Source: Lishizhenia sp. | GTDB taxonomy: Bacteria > Bacteroidota > Bacteroidia > Flavobacteriales_D > Crocinitomicaceae | Length of the DNA stretch: 40,224 bases | Assembly (NCBI GenBank): GCA_007117355.1 | Contig: SKGS01000229.1 | Span: forward strand, 1-40,224 | Reading direction: 5' to 3' | Part shown: positions 7,140 through 18,300 of the stretch, piece by piece | Layout of the letters: every line of letters begins with the position of its first letter | How positions within the stretch are numbered: position 1 is the stretch's first letter | Notes under the pieces: model-generated | What the model saw: the letters and a program-made list of their open reading frames with translations, nothing else | What the model was told of the DNA's origin: nothing | Database searches by the model: none | Program-made: the position numbers and the translations under genes

Positions 7140-8327
7140 ATGGCTAAGGAAAATTTTAATCGTTCCAAACCACACGTTAACATTGGAACTATTGGTCACG
7201 TTGACCATGGTAAAACAACTTTGACAGCTGCAATATCTTCTGTATTGTCATCTCAAGGTTTAGCTCAATCAAGAAGTTTTGATACAATTGACAACGCTCC
7301 TGAAGAAAAAGAGCGTGGTATTACAATTAATACTTCACACATTGAATACGAAACAGCTAATCGTCACTATGCGCACGTTGACTGTCCAGGTCACGCTGAC
7401 TACGTTAAGAACATGGTTACTGGTGCGGCTCAAATGGATGGTGCAATTCTAGTGGTTGCAGCAACTGATGGTCCGATGCCTCAAACGCGTGAGCACATCC
7501 TTTTAGGTCGTCAGGTTGGTGTACCTAGAATCGTTGTTTTCTTGAACAAAGTTGACATGGTGGACGATGAGGAGCTTTTAGAATTAGTAGAAATGGAAGT
7601 TCGTGAATTGTTGTCTTTCTACGATTATGATGGAGATAACGTTCCAATTATTTCAGGTTCCGCACTTGGTGCTCTTAACGGAGAAGATAAGTGGGTTAAA
7701 ACTGTAAATGATTTGATGGAGGCTGTAGATACTTACATTGAGCTTCCTCCTAGAGATGTGGATAAGCCATTCTTGATGCCAGTAGAAGATGTTTTCTCTA
7801 TTACTGGTCGTGGAACAGTTGCAACTGGAAGAATCGAAACTGGTGTGATTAACTCTGGTGAGGAGGTTGAAATTCTTGGTATGGGTGACGAGAAATTAAA
7901 GTCAACTGTAACAGGTGTTGAGATGTTCCGTAAGATTTTGGACAGAGGTGAAGCTGGTGATAACGTAGGTCTTCTTTTAAGAGGTATCGATAAGAAAGAT
8001 ATCAGAAGAGGTATGGTTATTTGTAAGCCTGGTTCAACAAAACCACACACTAAATTCAAAGCTGAGATTTACGTTTTGAAAAAAGAAGAAGGTGGTCGTC
8101 ACACTCCATTCCACAATAAATACCGTCCTCAGTTTTATTTCCGTACAACGGACGTAACTGGTGAAATCTTTTTGGAAGAAGGACGTGAAATGGTTATGCC
8201 TGGTGATAACGTAACTATCAATGTTACTCTAATCGTACCAGTTGCTATGGACAAAGGTTTACGTTTTGCAATCCGTGAGGGTGGTAGAACTGTAGGTGCT
8301 GGTCAGGTGACTGAAATCGTTGAGTAA
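7140..8327 (+). CDS. tuf: Elongation factor Tu
   Basis: The GTPase that brings aminoacyl-tRNA to the ribosome. The 395 residues are full length. GTP-binding motifs are all present: GHVDHGKT (19-26), DCPGH (81-85) and NKVD (136-139); the switch I region holds [12 protein letters not shown]. Domains 2 and 3 follow, ending [24 protein letters not shown] start after an A-rich tract. The preceding tRNA set Thr-Tyr-Gly-Thr is the same order as in the E. coli tufB operon, so this is probably one tRNA-mRNA transcript from the promoter at 6600, closed by the terminator at 8348. It is the only tuf in the window. Confidence 0.98.
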   Translation: MAKENFNRSKPHVNIGTIGHVDHGKTTLTAAISSVLSSQGLAQSRSFDTIDNAPEEKERGITINTSHIEYETANRHYAHVDCPGHADYVKNMVTGAAQMDGAILVVAATDGPMPQTREHILLGRQVGVPRIVVFLNKVDMVDDEELLELVEMEVRELLSFYDYDGDNVPIISGSALGALNGEDKWVKTVNDLMEAVDTYIELPPRDVDKPFLMPVEDVFSITGRGTVATGRIETGVINSGEEVEILGMGDEKLKSTVTGVEMFRKILDRGEAGDNVGLLLRGIDKKDIRRGMVICKPGSTKPHTKFKAEIYVLKKEEGGRHTPFHNKYRPQFYFRTTDVTGEIFLEEGREMVMPGDNVTINVTLIVPVAMDKGLRFAIREGGRTVGAGQVTEIVE

Positions 8328-8347
8328 TATTTTTAAATATACTTTTC

Positions 8348-8374
8348 AAGGGGAGCCTAAAACTCCCCTTTTTT
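8348..8374 (+). terminator. Intrinsic terminator after tuf
   Basis: AAGGGGAG (8348-8355) and CTCCCCTT (8363-8370) form an eight-pair GC-rich stem with a 7-base loop, followed by a T run to 8374. tRNA-Trp starts only 2 bases later. Confidence 0.85.
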
Positions 8375-8376
8375 CT

Positions 8377-8449
8377 ACGGGTGTAGCTCAGCTGGTAGAG
8401 TAGTGGTCTCCAAAACCATTGGTCGTGGGTTCGAATCCTACCGCCCGTG
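8377..8449 (+). tRNA. tRNA-Trp (anticodon CCA)
   Basis: Acceptor stem ACGGGTG pairs with CGCCCGT (one G-U), discriminator G; the anticodon loop CTCCAAA reads CCA; T arm GGGTTCGAATCC. It is 73 bases, placed between tuf and secE, a common position for trnW. No clear separate promoter fits between the tuf terminator and its 5' end. Confidence 0.95.
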
Positions 8450-8467
8450 CAATAAATAGAAACTGAA

Positions 8468-8680
8468 GTGGCAAATATTAAAGCTTATATACAAGATACT
8501 GTGCACGAATTAGTGCATAAAGTAACTTGGCCAACTTGGTCAGAATTACAGAACAATACTATCGTGGTAGTTATTGCATCTGTTGTATTCTCACTTTTAA
8601 TTTTTGTAATGGATTTTATTTTCGGTGTAAATCCTTCGTCATATTTCTGGGAAGGTATTTTAGGTCTGATTTATCCATAA
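8468..8680 (+). CDS. secE: Preprotein translocase subunit SecE
   Basis: The small clamp subunit of the SecYEG channel. The 70-residue single-span form has a conserved amphipathic helix (VHELVHKVTWPTWSELQNNT, about 12-31) followed by one membrane helix at about 32-52 (IVVVIASVVFSLLIFVMDFI). GTG start, chosen because it gives the usual MANIKAYI-type N-terminus, 18 bases after tRNA-Trp. Its stop overlaps the nusG start by one base (TAATG), so the two are translationally linked. Confidence 0.95.
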   Translation: MANIKAYIQDTVHELVHKVTWPTWSELQNNTIVVVIASVVFSLLIFVMDFIFGVNPSSYFWEGILGLIYP

Positions 8681-9249
8681 TGCTAAAACCTCAAGTTGTG
8701 TCAGAAATAAAGAAAAGATGGTATGTGGTTCGCGCCATAAGTGGTAAGGAAAACAAGGTAAAGGAATATCTTGAAATGGAGGTTTCACGCCTTAAAATGG
8801 ACGATTTTTTCGGTCAGATATTAATTCCAACTGAAAAGGTTTTTCAAATAAGAAATGGAAAAAAAATAAGCAAAGAAAAAGCTTACCTTCCTGGATATGT
8901 ATTGGTGGAGGTCGCTCTTGTTGGTGAAGTTCCGCATGTTATAAAAGGTATTCCTAATGTTATTGGTTTTCTTGGTGCTGAAAAAGGTGGTGATCCCCTA
9001 CCAATGAGACAATCGGAGGTGAACAGAATTTTGGGTAAAGTAGATGAATTATCCGAAAGTGAAGAAGAAATGAAAATTCCATTTGTTGTTGGTGAATCTG
9101 TTAAGGTTATTGACGGTCCATTCAACAATTTTAATGGTACAATTGATGAAATCAACGAGGATAAGAAGAAACTTAAAGTTATGGTTAAAATCTTTGGAAG
9201 AAAGAATTTAGTCGAACTGAGCTATATGCAAGTTGAGAAAGAAAGTTAA
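8680..9249 (+). CDS. nusG: Transcription termination/antitermination factor NusG
   Basis: A 189-residue NusG that binds RNA polymerase and couples it to ribosomes or Rho. The NGN domain begins RWYVVRAISGKENKVKEYLE (about 10-29) and carries PGYVLVE and the IPNVIGFLG segment; the C-terminal KOW domain is at about 135-189, with GESVKVIDGPFNNFNGTI and a closing FGRKNLVELSYMQVEK. The true start is ATG 8680, overlapping the secE stop. The frame stays open upstream to 8527, but that part overlaps secE and has no NusG similarity. Next comes rplK after a 77-base gap. Confidence 0.96.
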   Translation: MLKPQVVSEIKKRWYVVRAISGKENKVKEYLEMEVSRLKMDDFFGQILIPTEKVFQIRNGKKISKEKAYLPGYVLVEVALVGEVPHVIKGIPNVIGFLGAEKGGDPLPMRQSEVNRILGKVDELSESEEEMKIPFVVGESVKVIDGPFNNFNGTIDEINEDKKKLKVMVKIFGRKNLVELSYMQVEKES

Positions 9250-9264
9250 GTATAAACCGTAGGA

Positions 9265-9301
9265 GTGGTTAGATGATTAAAGCTTCCCATCGTTAATCCA
9301 C
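9265..9301 (+). promoter_or_regulatory. Hairpin in the rplK leader, candidate ribosomal protein L1 operator
   Basis: GTGG-TTA-GATG (9265-9275) can pair with CATC-(GT)-TAA-(T)-CCAC (9288-9301), an eleven-pair stem with small bulges on one side. It sits in the 77-base nusG-rplK gap, far longer than the 12-13 base gaps of rplK-rplA and rplA-rplJ. In E. coli, L1 represses the L11-L1 operon by binding the rplK leader; the same role here is inference. Confidence 0.4.
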
Positions 9302-9326
9302 ATTTGCACTACATAAATTATAAACA

Positions 9327-9767
9327 ATGGCTAAAGAAGTAGCAGGATTGATCAAATTACAGGTCAAAGGCGGTGCAGCCAATCCTTCACCACCAGTAGG
9401 GCCAGCTCTTGGTGCTAAAGGTGTGAATATCATGGAGTTCTGTAAGCAGTTTAATGCTAGAACTCAAGATCGACCAGGAAAGGTGTTGCCAGTTGTTATC
9501 ACTGTTTACAGTGATAAGTCTTTTGATTTTGTAATAAAAACTCCTCCAGCAGCAGTTCAGTTGTTAGAGGCCGCTAAATTAAAAAGTGGTTCAGCGGAGC
9601 CTAACCGTGTTAAAGTAGCTTCGGTTACTTGGGATCAGGTTAGAGCAATAGCTGAAGATAAACTAACTGACATGAACTGTTTTACAGTTGAGGCAGGTAT
9701 GAGAATGGTTGCTGGTACAGCAAGAAGTATGGGTATTACTGTTAAAGGTGATTTTCCCGCAAACTAA
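9327..9767 (+). CDS. rplK: 50S ribosomal protein L11
   Basis: Binds the GTPase-associated region of 23S rRNA and takes part in stringent-factor activation. The 146 residues are typical. The N-terminal domain has [20 protein letters not shown] and [15 protein letters not shown] with the conserved prolines; the C-terminal rRNA-binding domain ends [15 protein letters not shown] at 9327 after an A-rich tract. First gene of the rplKAJL run, 13 bp before rplA. Confidence 0.98.
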   Translation: MAKEVAGLIKLQVKGGAANPSPPVGPALGAKGVNIMEFCKQFNARTQDRPGKVLPVVITVYSDKSFDFVIKTPPAAVQLLEAAKLKSGSAEPNRVKVASVTWDQVRAIAEDKLTDMNCFTVEAGMRMVAGTARSMGITVKGDFPAN

Positions 9768-9780
9768 ATAATCAAAAATC

Positions 9781-10476
9781 ATGAAACGTATTTCGAAAAA
9801 GAAAAAAGAAATCTTGGCTAAGTATGACTTAGAGAAGACGTACACGTTGTCAGAGGCTTGTGATTTAGTGAAGGAAATTACTAAAACAAACTTTGATGCT
9901 TCTGTAGATATCAGCGTAAGACTTGGTGTTGACCCTAGAAAAGCTAATCAAATGGTACGTGGTACTGTGGCGCTTCCGCACGGTACTGGTAAAGACATGC
10001 GTGTTCTAGTACTTTGTACTCCTGACAAGGAGGAAGAGGCTAAAGCTGCAGGTGCTGATTACGTTGGACTAGATGAATACATTGCCAAAATTAAAGGAGG
10101 ATGGACTGATGTTGATGTAATTATTACAATGCCTTCTGTAATGGGTAAAGTTGGTGCTTTAGGTCGAATTTTAGGACCAAGAGGATTAATGCCTAACCCA
10201 AAGACAGGTACGGTAACAATGAACATCGGCAAAGCTGTAGAAGAAGTGAAAGCTGGTAAAATAGATTTCCGTGTAGATAAATATGGTATTGTTCATTCTA
10301 ACATCGCTAAAGTTTCTTTCGACGGTGCAAAGATTAAGGACAATGCTAATGAGTTAATCGCTACATTGATAAAAATGAAACCAGCTGCAGCTAAAGGTAC
10401 ATATATCAGAAGTGTTTATTTGAGTTCAACTATGAGCCCAAGTATTCAAATTGATGCTAAATCTATTGTGGCTTAA
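9781..10476 (+). CDS. rplA: 50S ribosomal protein L1
   Basis: The 231-residue L1 forms the mobile L1 stalk that helps release deacylated tRNA from the E site; it is also the known autogenous repressor of its operon in E. coli. The family motif [18 protein letters not shown] is visible near 137-154, after [17 protein letters not shown]. It lies 13 bp after rplK and 12 bp before rplJ, clearly one transcription unit. No odd features. Confidence 0.98.
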   Translation: MKRISKKKKEILAKYDLEKTYTLSEACDLVKEITKTNFDASVDISVRLGVDPRKANQMVRGTVALPHGTGKDMRVLVLCTPDKEEEAKAAGADYVGLDEYIAKIKGGWTDVDVIITMPSVMGKVGALGRILGPRGLMPNPKTGTVTMNIGKAVEEVKAGKIDFRVDKYGIVHSNIAKVSFDGAKIKDNANELIATLIKMKPAAAKGTYIRSVYLSSTMSPSIQIDAKSIVA

Positions 10477-10488
10477 AAACGTTGAATT

Positions 10489-11010
10489 ATGACAAAAGAA
10501 GAAAAAGCACAGTACATTGATGAACTAACAGCAGAATTGCAAGAATCTGGTGTGTTCTATTTAGCAGATACCTCTGAATTAACAGTTGAGACAATTAACC
10601 AATTAAGAAAAAAGTGTTTTCAAAGCAATATTCGTTTGAAAGTTGTAAAAAACACTCTTCTTGAAAAAGCAATGGAACGCGTTTCTGAAAAGAATTATGG
10701 CGATCTTAAAGCTGTGTTAGCTGGCCCAACGGCGGTTATGTTTGCAGAGGTTGGTAATGCACCTGCGAAAGTAATAAAAGAATTTCGCAAGAAGAATAGC
10801 AAACCTATTCTGAAAGGTGCTTACGTTGAAGAAGCAATTTATATCGGTGATGACCAAGTAGAAGCACTTACATCTATTAAGAGTAAGGAGGAACTTATTG
10901 GTGAAATCGTTACCTTGCTTCAAAGCCCAGCGAAAAATGTTATTTCTGGTCTTAAGGGTCAGGGTGGCAAAATTGCTGGAATTTTAAAAACGCTCTCAGA
11001 AAGAGCATAG
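10489..11010 (+). CDS. rplJ: 50S ribosomal protein L10
   Basis: L10 anchors the L7/L12 stalk dimers to 23S rRNA. The 173 residues include the N-terminal rRNA-binding part (FYLADTSELTVETINQLRKK, then NIRLKVVKNTLLEKAM) and a C-terminal helix that binds L12. There are only 12 bases between rplA and rplJ, so an E. coli-style L10-L12 leader operator of about 150 bases would have to lie inside rplA; none is recognised. Followed 41 bp later by rplL. Confidence 0.97.
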   Translation: MTKEEKAQYIDELTAELQESGVFYLADTSELTVETINQLRKKCFQSNIRLKVVKNTLLEKAMERVSEKNYGDLKAVLAGPTAVMFAEVGNAPAKVIKEFRKKNSKPILKGAYVEEAIYIGDDQVEALTSIKSKEELIGEIVTLLQSPAKNVISGLKGQGGKIAGILKTLSERA

Positions 11011-11051
11011 TTAATTAATTATTTTTAGAACCTTTATTTAAATAAAATAAA

Positions 11052-11429
11052 ATGGCTGAGTTAAAAGAAATCGCTGAAACGCTAGTAAACTTAACAGTAA
11101 AAGATGTTAATGAATTAGCACAAATCCTTAAGGATGAGTATGGTATTGAACCTGCTGCGGCAGCAGTAGCAGTAGCTGCTGGTGGTGCTGGTGGTGAAGG
11201 AGAAGCAGCTGCTGAGAAATCAGAGTTTGATGTAATCCTTAAAGCTGCTGGTGGTAGCAAGTTAGCAGTAGTAAAATTAGTTAAGGAATTAACTGGTTTA
11301 GGCTTAAAAGAAGCTAAAGAATTAGTGGATAACGCTCCATCTCCTTTGAAAGAAGGTGTAGCAAAAGACGAAGCTGAAGGTCTTAAATCTTCTTTGGAAG
11401 AGGCGGGAGCTGAAGTTGAAATTAAGTAA
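11052..11429 (+). CDS. rplL: 50S ribosomal protein L7/L12
   Basis: Stalk protein that recruits translation factors. The 125 residues show the N-terminal dimerisation part, an Ala/Gly hinge at about 36-55, and the C-terminal domain with [20 protein letters not shown] and [14 protein letters not shown]. Acidic, as usual. It closes the ribosomal protein run before a strong terminator-like stem, so downstream rpoBC depends on read-through or its own promoter. Confidence 0.98.
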   Translation: MAELKEIAETLVNLTVKDVNELAQILKDEYGIEPAAAAVAVAAGGAGGEGEAAAEKSEFDVILKAAGGSKLAVVKLVKELTGLGLKEAKELVDNAPSPLKEGVAKDEAEGLKSSLEEAGAEVEIK

Positions 11430-11444
11430 TTATTTACTTTTTAT

Positions 11445-11489
11445 ACAGTACAGGCATCCCCGATTTTCGGGATGCCTTGTGCTGTTTTT
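11445..11489 (+). terminator. Terminator/attenuator between rplL and rpoB
   Basis: AGGCATCCC and GGGATGCCT form a nine-pair perfect core stem, lengthened outward by ACAGTAC with GTGCTGT pairs across a small bulge, then five T. E. coli has an attenuator at the same place between rplL and rpoB; here the stem looks stronger. Confidence 0.8.
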
Positions 11490-11535
11490 GTGCGTTATAA
11501 CACATTTGTTCTTTTTCTAACAAAAATTTGTAGTC

Positions 11536-14500
11536 TTGGCAACAACAGAAAATACAGTTACAAGAATTAATTTTGCTTCAAGCAAAAGTTCTTTTGAATA
11601 TCCAGATTTTTTAGATATTCAATTAAAATCATTTAGAGAGTTTTTTCAATTAGAAACTACTCCCGAAAACAGAGAAAAGGAAGGACTGTTTAAGGTTTTT
11701 TCTGAAAATTTTCCAATTACTGATACCCGAAACCAATTCGTGTTAGAGTTTTTGGACTACTTCGTTGATCCTCCTAGATATTCGATTGAAGAATGTATAG
11801 AACGTGGATTAACGCACAGTGTTCCTTTAAAGGCAAAATTGAAATTATATTGTACCGATCCTGAGCACGAGGATTTTGAAACTATTGTTCAAGATGTATA
11901 TTTGGGTACAATTCCATATATGACTCCAAAAGGGTCTTTTGTTGTTAATGGTGCGGAGCGTGTTATCGTTTCACAGTTGCATCGTTCTCCAGGTGTTTTC
12001 TTTGGTCAAAGCAGACACGCAAATGGAACTAAATTGTATTCTGCAAGAATTATCCCTTTCAAGGGTTCTTGGATAGAATTTGCAACGGATATTAACAATG
12101 TGATGTATGCCTACATTGATCGAAAGAAGAAATTGCCAGTTACTACATTGTTCCGTGCTATCGGATATGAAAGTGATAAAGATATCCTTGAAATATTTGA
12201 TTTAGCTGACGAAGTTAAAGCAACTAAGGCTAATTTGAAAAAAGTTGTTGGAAGGAAATTAGCTGCTCGTGTGCTAAAAACATGGGTAGAGGATTTTGTG
12301 GATGAGGATACAGGTGAAGTTGTTTCTATCGAGAGAAATGAAGTTATTTTTGACCGTGAAACGCAAATAGAAGAAGAACACATTGAAGAAATAATTGATG
12401 CTGGTGTAAAAACAATAATTTTACACAAAGAAGATACAAATACAGCTGACTTCACAATTATTTATAACACGTTACAAAAAGATACTTCCAATTCTGAAAA
12501 AGAAGCGGTTGAGCACATTTATCGTCAACTGCGTAACGCAGAGCCACCAGATTTTGAAACGGCTCGAAATGTTTTTGAAAAATTATTTTTCTCCGACTCA
12601 CGTTATGACCTAGGTGAAGTTGGTCGATACAGAATTAACAAAAAACTTCGTCTTGAAGATTCTGAAGAATCAAGAGTACTAACGAAGAATGATATAATTC
12701 AAATTATCAAATACCTTATAGAATTGATTAATTCTAAAGCAGAGGTTGATGATATTGACCACTTATCAAATCGTCGCGTTAGAACCGTTGGAGAACAATT
12801 ATATTCTCAATTTGGAGTTGGTTTAGCTAGAATGGCTAGAACCATTCGTGAGAGAATGAACGTTAGAGATAATGAGGTATTTACACCAATTGACTTGATT
12901 AATGCTAAGACATTGTCTTCAGTAATTAACTCATTCTTTGGGACGAACCAGCTTTCTCAGTTTATGGACCAGACAAATCCATTGTCTGAGGTTACGCACA
13001 AAAGAAGACTTTCAGCTCTAGGGCCTGGTGGTCTTTCAAGAGAGCGTGCAGGATTCGAGGTTCGAGACGTTCATTACACGCACTATGGTCGCCTTTGTAC
13101 TATTGAGACACCTGAAGGACCGAATATTGGTTTGATTTCTTCATTGTGTGTATATGCTAAGGTAAATAAACTTGGGTTTATTGAGACGCCTTATCGTTCT
13201 GTTACGAATGGTAAAGTTCAACTTGATTCTGAACCAATTTATTTGTCAGCGGAAGAGGAAGATGCAAAAATTATTGCTCAGGCGAACGCACCTATAGACG
13301 ACAAAGGTAATTTCCTAGCAGAATCGGTAAAAGCGAGAGAAGAAGGTGATTTTCCTGTAGTAAATCCAAAAGAACTTGATTTAATGGACGTTGGGGCGAA
13401 TCAAATCGCTTCGATTGCGGCTTCTTCTATTCCTTTCTTGGAACATGATGATGCTAACCGTGCTTTGATGGGATCTAACATGCAGCGACAAGCTGTTCCA
13501 TTATTGAAACCAAGCTCTCCAATCGTTGGTACTGGAATCGAAAGACTTGTTGCAAGAGATTCTAGAGTTTTGATCAATTCAGAAGGAGAGGGTGTAGTGG
13601 AATATGTAGATGCTAACGAAATCGTTATTCGATATACCTTAACTTCTGATGAAGAACTTGTAAGTTTTGATGGAAACGTTAAGAGATATCCTTTGACGAA
13701 ATTTATGAAAACGAATCAAGGTTCAACGATTAACTTGAAACCTATTGTTAAGAAAGGTGATAAAGTAATCAAAGATCAAGTACTTTGTGAAGGATATGCT
13801 ACAGAAAAAGGTGAATTGGCATTAGGTCAAAATTTAAAAGTAGCGTTCATGCCTTGGAAAGGGTATAACTTTGAGGATGCAATCGTTATCTCTGAAAGAG
13901 TTGTTCGCGAAGATGTCTTTACTTCTATTCATATTGACGAGTATTCATTAGAGGTTAGAGATACTAAGCGAGGAATGGAAGAATTAACAGCTGATATTCC
14001 TAACGTTTCGGAGGAAGCAACGCGCGATTTAGATGAAAACGGTCTGATTCGTATTGGTGCTGAAATCAAAGAAGGAGATATACTTATTGGTAAAATTACA
14101 CCTAAAGGAGAAACAGATCCTTCACCAGAAGAGAAGTTGTTAAGAGCAATTTTTGGTGATAAGGCGGGTGATGTAAAAGACGCATCATTGAAAGCTGGTC
14201 CATCTCTAAGAGGTGTAGTTATTGGAAAAAAATTATTCTCTAGAGCAGTTAAAGATAGAAAAACGAAGAACCAAGACAAGCCAATTCTAGAGCAATTGGA
14301 TAATGAGTTTGAAGAGGATTTAGCGAAATTAAAGCAAGTTCTTATTGAAAAGTTATTGGTTATACTTGAGGGTGAAAAATCAGCTGGTGTATTCAATAAT
14401 TATCGTGAAGAAATCATTAAAAAAGGTTCTAAGTTTACAGACAAGAGTCTTGGAATTATCGACTACGCTATTGTTAACCCTGGAAACTGGACAGCAGATG

Positions 14501-15348
14501 ACCATAAAAATGCAATGGTACAGCGAGTAATTCATAACTTTAATATCAAAGCAAACGATTTACTTGGTACTTACAAGCGTAAGAAGTTTCATATTTCAGT
14601 TGGAGATGAGTTGCCAACAGGAATAATTAAACTTGCTAAAGTTTATGTTGCAAAGAAAAGAAAGTTAAAAGTTGGTGATAAGATGGCTGGTCGTCACGGT
14701 AACAAAGGTATTGTTGCGAATATTGTTCGTCAAGAAGATATGCCTTTCCTAGAAGACGGAACACCAGTTGATATTGTACTTAACCCATTAGGTGTACCTT
14801 CTCGTATGAACCTTGGACAGATTTATGAAACTGTTCTTGGATGGGCTGGTGAAAAGCTTGGGTTGAAGTTTGCAACACCAATTTTTGACGGTGCTCACCC
14901 TTCTCAAATTGATGAATACTGTGATAAAGCAGAAATTCCTCGTTCTGGGAAAACATATTTGTACGATGGTGGAACAGGTGAAAAATTCCATCAGCCTGCA
15001 ACAGTTGGTATCATTTACATGTTGAAATTATCACACATGGTTGATGATAAAATGCACGCTCGTTCTATAGGACCATACTCATTAATTACGCAACAACCAC
15101 TTGGAGGTAAAGCTCAGTTTGGTGGTCAGCGTTTTGGTGAGATGGAGGTATGGGCACTTGAAGCATTTGGTGCAGCTAACATCTTACAAGAAATATTAAC
15201 AGTTAAATCAGATGACGTTAATGGTAGAGCTAAAGCTTATGAAGCGATAGTGAAAGGTGATAATTTACCTGAACCAGGAATTCCAGAATCATTCAATGTA
15301 TTGTTACATGAATTAAGAGGACTTGGTCTTAGCGTTACAATGGATTAA
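11536..15348 (+). CDS. rpoB: RNA polymerase subunit beta
   Basis: The 1270-residue beta subunit, full length for Bacteroidota. The start is TTG at 11536: an in-frame TAA at 11518 rules out anything further upstream, and the residues after TTG ([16 protein letters not shown]) match the family N-terminus. The rifampicin-binding cluster at about 471-500 reads [20 protein letters not shown] and keeps Asp478, His488 and Ser493, equal to E. coli D516, H526 and S531, so it looks rifampicin-sensitive at these positions. The [12 protein letters not shown] motif and the C-terminal [18 protein letters not shown] are intact. It follows the rplL terminator by about 46 bp, with rpoC 33 bp downstream. Confidence 0.98.
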   Translation: MATTENTVTRINFASSKSSFEYPDFLDIQLKSFREFFQLETTPENREKEGLFKVFSENFPITDTRNQFVLEFLDYFVDPPRYSIEECIERGLTHSVPLKAKLKLYCTDPEHEDFETIVQDVYLGTIPYMTPKGSFVVNGAERVIVSQLHRSPGVFFGQSRHANGTKLYSARIIPFKGSWIEFATDINNVMYAYIDRKKKLPVTTLFRAIGYESDKDILEIFDLADEVKATKANLKKVVGRKLAARVLKTWVEDFVDEDTGEVVSIERNEVIFDRETQIEEEHIEEIIDAGVKTIILHKEDTNTADFTIIYNTLQKDTSNSEKEAVEHIYRQLRNAEPPDFETARNVFEKLFFSDSRYDLGEVGRYRINKKLRLEDSEESRVLTKNDIIQIIKYLIELINSKAEVDDIDHLSNRRVRTVGEQLYSQFGVGLARMARTIRERMNVRDNEVFTPIDLINAKTLSSVINSFFGTNQLSQFMDQTNPLSEVTHKRRLSALGPGGLSRERAGFEVRDVHYTHYGRLCTIETPEGPNIGLISSLCVYAKVNKLGFIETPYRSVTNGKVQLDSEPIYLSAEEEDAKIIAQANAPIDDKGNFLAESVKAREEGDFPVVNPKELDLMDVGANQIASIAASSIPFLEHDDANRALMGSNMQRQAVPLLKPSSPIVGTGIERLVARDSRVLINSEGEGVVEYVDANEIVIRYTLTSDEELVSFDGNVKRYPLTKFMKTNQGSTINLKPIVKKGDKVIKDQVLCEGYATEKGELALGQNLKVAFMPWKGYNFEDAIVISERVVREDVFTSIHIDEYSLEVRDTKRGMEELTADIPNVSEEATRDLDENGLIRIGAEIKEGDILIGKITPKGETDPSPEEKLLRAIFGDKAGDVKDASLKAGPSLRGVVIGKKLFSRAVKDRKTKNQDKPILEQLDNEFEEDLAKLKQVLIEKLLVILEGEKSAGVFNNYREEIIKKGSKFTDKSLGIIDYAIVNPGNWTADDHKNAMVQRVIHNFNIKANDLLGTYKRKKFHISVGDELPTGIIKLAKVYVAKKRKLKVGDKMAGRHGNKGIVANIVRQEDMPFLEDGTPVDIVLNPLGVPSRMNLGQIYETVLGWAGEKLGLKFATPIFDGAHPSQIDEYCDKAEIPRSGKTYLYDGGTGEKFHQPATVGIIYMLKLSHMVDDKMHARSIGPYSLITQQPLGGKAQFGGQRFGEMEVWALEAFGAANILQEILTVKSDDVNGRAKAYEAIVKGDNLPEPGIPESFNVLLHELRGLGLSVTMD

Positions 15349-15381
15349 TTGACTTGTTTAATTTGAAAACATTTGTGGAAA

Positions 15382-18300
15382 ATGGCATATAGAAAAGAAA
15401 CACAAACCACTCAGAGTAGCTTCTCAAAAATCACGATTTCTCTTGCTTCACCAGAGCAAATTTTAGAGCAATCAAGTGGAGAAGTATTAAAGCCTGAGAC
15501 AATAAATTACAGAACGTACAAACCAGAAAGAGATGGTCTGTTCTGCGAGAGAATTTTTGGTCCAGTAAAGGATTATGAGTGTCATTGTGGAAAATATAAA
15601 CGAATCCGTTACAAAGGAATCGTTTGTGATAGATGTGGTGTAGAAGTTACAGAGAAAAAAGTGCGTCGTGAAAGAATGGGGCATATTTCGCTTGTTGTTC
15701 CTGTTGCGCACATTTGGTATTTCCGTTCTCTTCCTAATAAGATTGGTTATCTTCTTGGTTTACCAACTAAGAAGTTGGATCAGATTATTTATTATGAGAG
15801 GTACGTTGTTGTACAAGGTGGTATTGCTCAAAATTCAGAAGGTGAGCCTTTAAATACTTATGACTTCCTTACGGAAGAAGAGTATTTAGATATTTTAGAT
15901 ACTTTACCTAAAGAAAATCAGTATTTAGAAGATACAGATCCAAATAAATTCATTGCAAAAATGGGAGCAGAAGCTCTTTATGATTTGTTACAACGATTGG
16001 ATTTGGAGTCGTTATCTTACGATTTGCGTCACAAGGCAAACAACGAGACTTCTATGCAACGTAAGAACGAAGCATTGAAGCGTTTACAAGTTGTTGAAGC
16101 AATGAGGGATTCGCAAGAGCGCATTGAAAATCGTCCGGAATGGATGATTATGAAAGTGATTCCTGTTATTCCACCAGAATTACGTCCTTTGGTGCCATTG
16201 GATGGCGGTCGTTTTGCTACTTCTGACTTAAATGATTTGTATAGACGTGTTATTATCAGAAATAATCGTTTAAAAAGACTTATCGAAATTAAGGCACCTG
16301 AGGTGATTTTACGTAATGAAAAACGTATGCTTCAGGAATCTGTTGATTCTTTATTTGATAATTCAAGAAAAGCAAGTGCTGTTAAAACAGAATCAAATCG
16401 CCCATTAAAGTCTCTTTCAGATTCATTGAAAGGAAAACAAGGTCGTTTCCGTCAAAACTTGTTAGGTAAGCGTGTTGATTACTCTGCACGTTCGGTTATT
16501 GTTGTTGGTCCAGACTTGAAGTTACACGAATGTGGTTTGCCGAAAGACATGGCAGCGGAACTTTACAAACCATTTATCATTCGTAAGATGATAGAGCGTG
16601 GAATTGTAAAAACAGTTAAATCGGCTAAGAAAATTGTTGACAGAAAAGAGCCTGTAGTTTGGGATATTCTTGAAAATGTTTTAAAAGGTCATCCAGTATT
16701 ATTAAACCGAGCTCCAACACTTCACAGGCTTGGTATTCAGGCTTTCCAACCGAAGTTAATAGAAGGGAAAGCTATTAGATTACACCCGCTAGTTTGTACG
16801 GCATTTAACGCTGACTTTGATGGTGACCAAATGGCGGTTCACTTACCGCTTGGTAATGCCGCAATTTTGGAGGCGCAAATCTTAATGCTTGCTTCTCATA
16901 ATATCTTAAACCCTGCTAACGGTGCACCAATCCCTGTACCTTCTCAGGATATGGTTTTAGGATTATATTACATTACCAAAGGAAGAAAAACTTCTGAGGA
17001 TAGAGTAATGAAAGGAGAAGGAATGACTTTCTACTCTCCGGAAGAAGTAAACATTGCTTACAATGAAGGTGCTTTGGATCTCCACGCTCATATCAAAGTT
17101 AAAACCTACGACTTGAATGAGGAAGGTGTTCCTTCGTTACAAATGATTGAGACAACAGCTGGACGAGTATTGTTTAATGAGTTTGTACCTAATGAAGCTG
17201 GTTTCATCAATGATGTAATGACTAAAAAAGCATTAAGAGATATCATTGGTAAAGTTCTAAAAGTTTCAGGTACAGCTAGAACAGTGCAATTCTTAGATGA
17301 CATTAAAAATCTTGGTTATACAATGGCATTTAGAGGAGGATTGTCCTTTAACTTGGATGACATTATTATTCCTAAGGAAAAAGATGTATTAGTTGAAAAG
17401 GCACATGCAAGTGTTTCCGAGGTAATGGAAAACTATAACATGGGTCTTATCACTAACAATGAAAGATACAACCAGATAATTGATATTTGGACTAGAACAA
17501 ACTCGCGCTTGACGCACACGTTAATGGAGCAGTTGAAAAACGACAATCAAGGATTCAACTCTATCTACATGATGTTTGATTCTGGTGCTCGTGGTTCGAA
17601 AGAACAAATTCGTCAGCTTTCTGGAATGAGAGGTTTGATGGCAAAACCACAAAAGTCTGGTGCTTCTGCTCAAGAAATTATTGAAAATCCAATCTTATCG
17701 AACTTTAAAGAAGGGTTGTCGATTTTGGAGTACTTTATTTCAACTCACGGTGCTCGTAAAGGTCTTGCGGATACGGCGCTAAAAACGGCGGATGCTGGTT
17801 ATTTAACACGTCGTTTAGTGGATGTAGCTCAGGATGTTGTAATTAATGAGCAAGATTGTGGTACTTTAAGAGGTATTGTAGCTACTCCGTTGAAGAAAAA
17901 TGATGAAATTGTTGAATCATTGTACGAAAGAATAGTTGGTAGAACAAGTGTTCATGATGTGTACGACGATAACGATAATTTGTTAGTTACTTCAGGAGAA
18001 TTAATTGATGAAGATAAAGCTCAAGCAATAGAGGATGCAGGTATTGAAGAGGTAGAAATCAGATCAGTTCTTACTTGCGAATTGAAAAGAGGTGTTTGTG
18101 CGAAATGTTACGGTAGAAACTTAGCAACGCATAGACAAGCGCAGATTGGTGATACTGTTGGTGTTGTTGCTGCTCAATCTATTGGTGAGCCAGGTACGCA
18201 GCTTACATTGAGAACGTTCCACGTCGGTGGTACCGCATCAAATATTGCTGACGAAAATGATTTGAAATCAAAAGCAACTGGTACTATTGAAATTGATGAG

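Noticed and set aside
8527-8679. Longer NusG starting at 8527
   Set aside because: The added residues overlap secE in another frame and do not resemble NusG; ATG 8680 gives the family N-terminus.
11491-11535. Separate rpoB promoter using TTTG 11505-11508 and AAAATTTG 11523-11530
   Set aside because: The spacing is 14 instead of 19 and the -7 box lacks the initial TA.
15373-15381. TTG start for rpoC three codons earlier
   Set aside because: ATG 15382 gives the usual MAYRKE-type N-terminus; the earlier codons add nothing recognisable.
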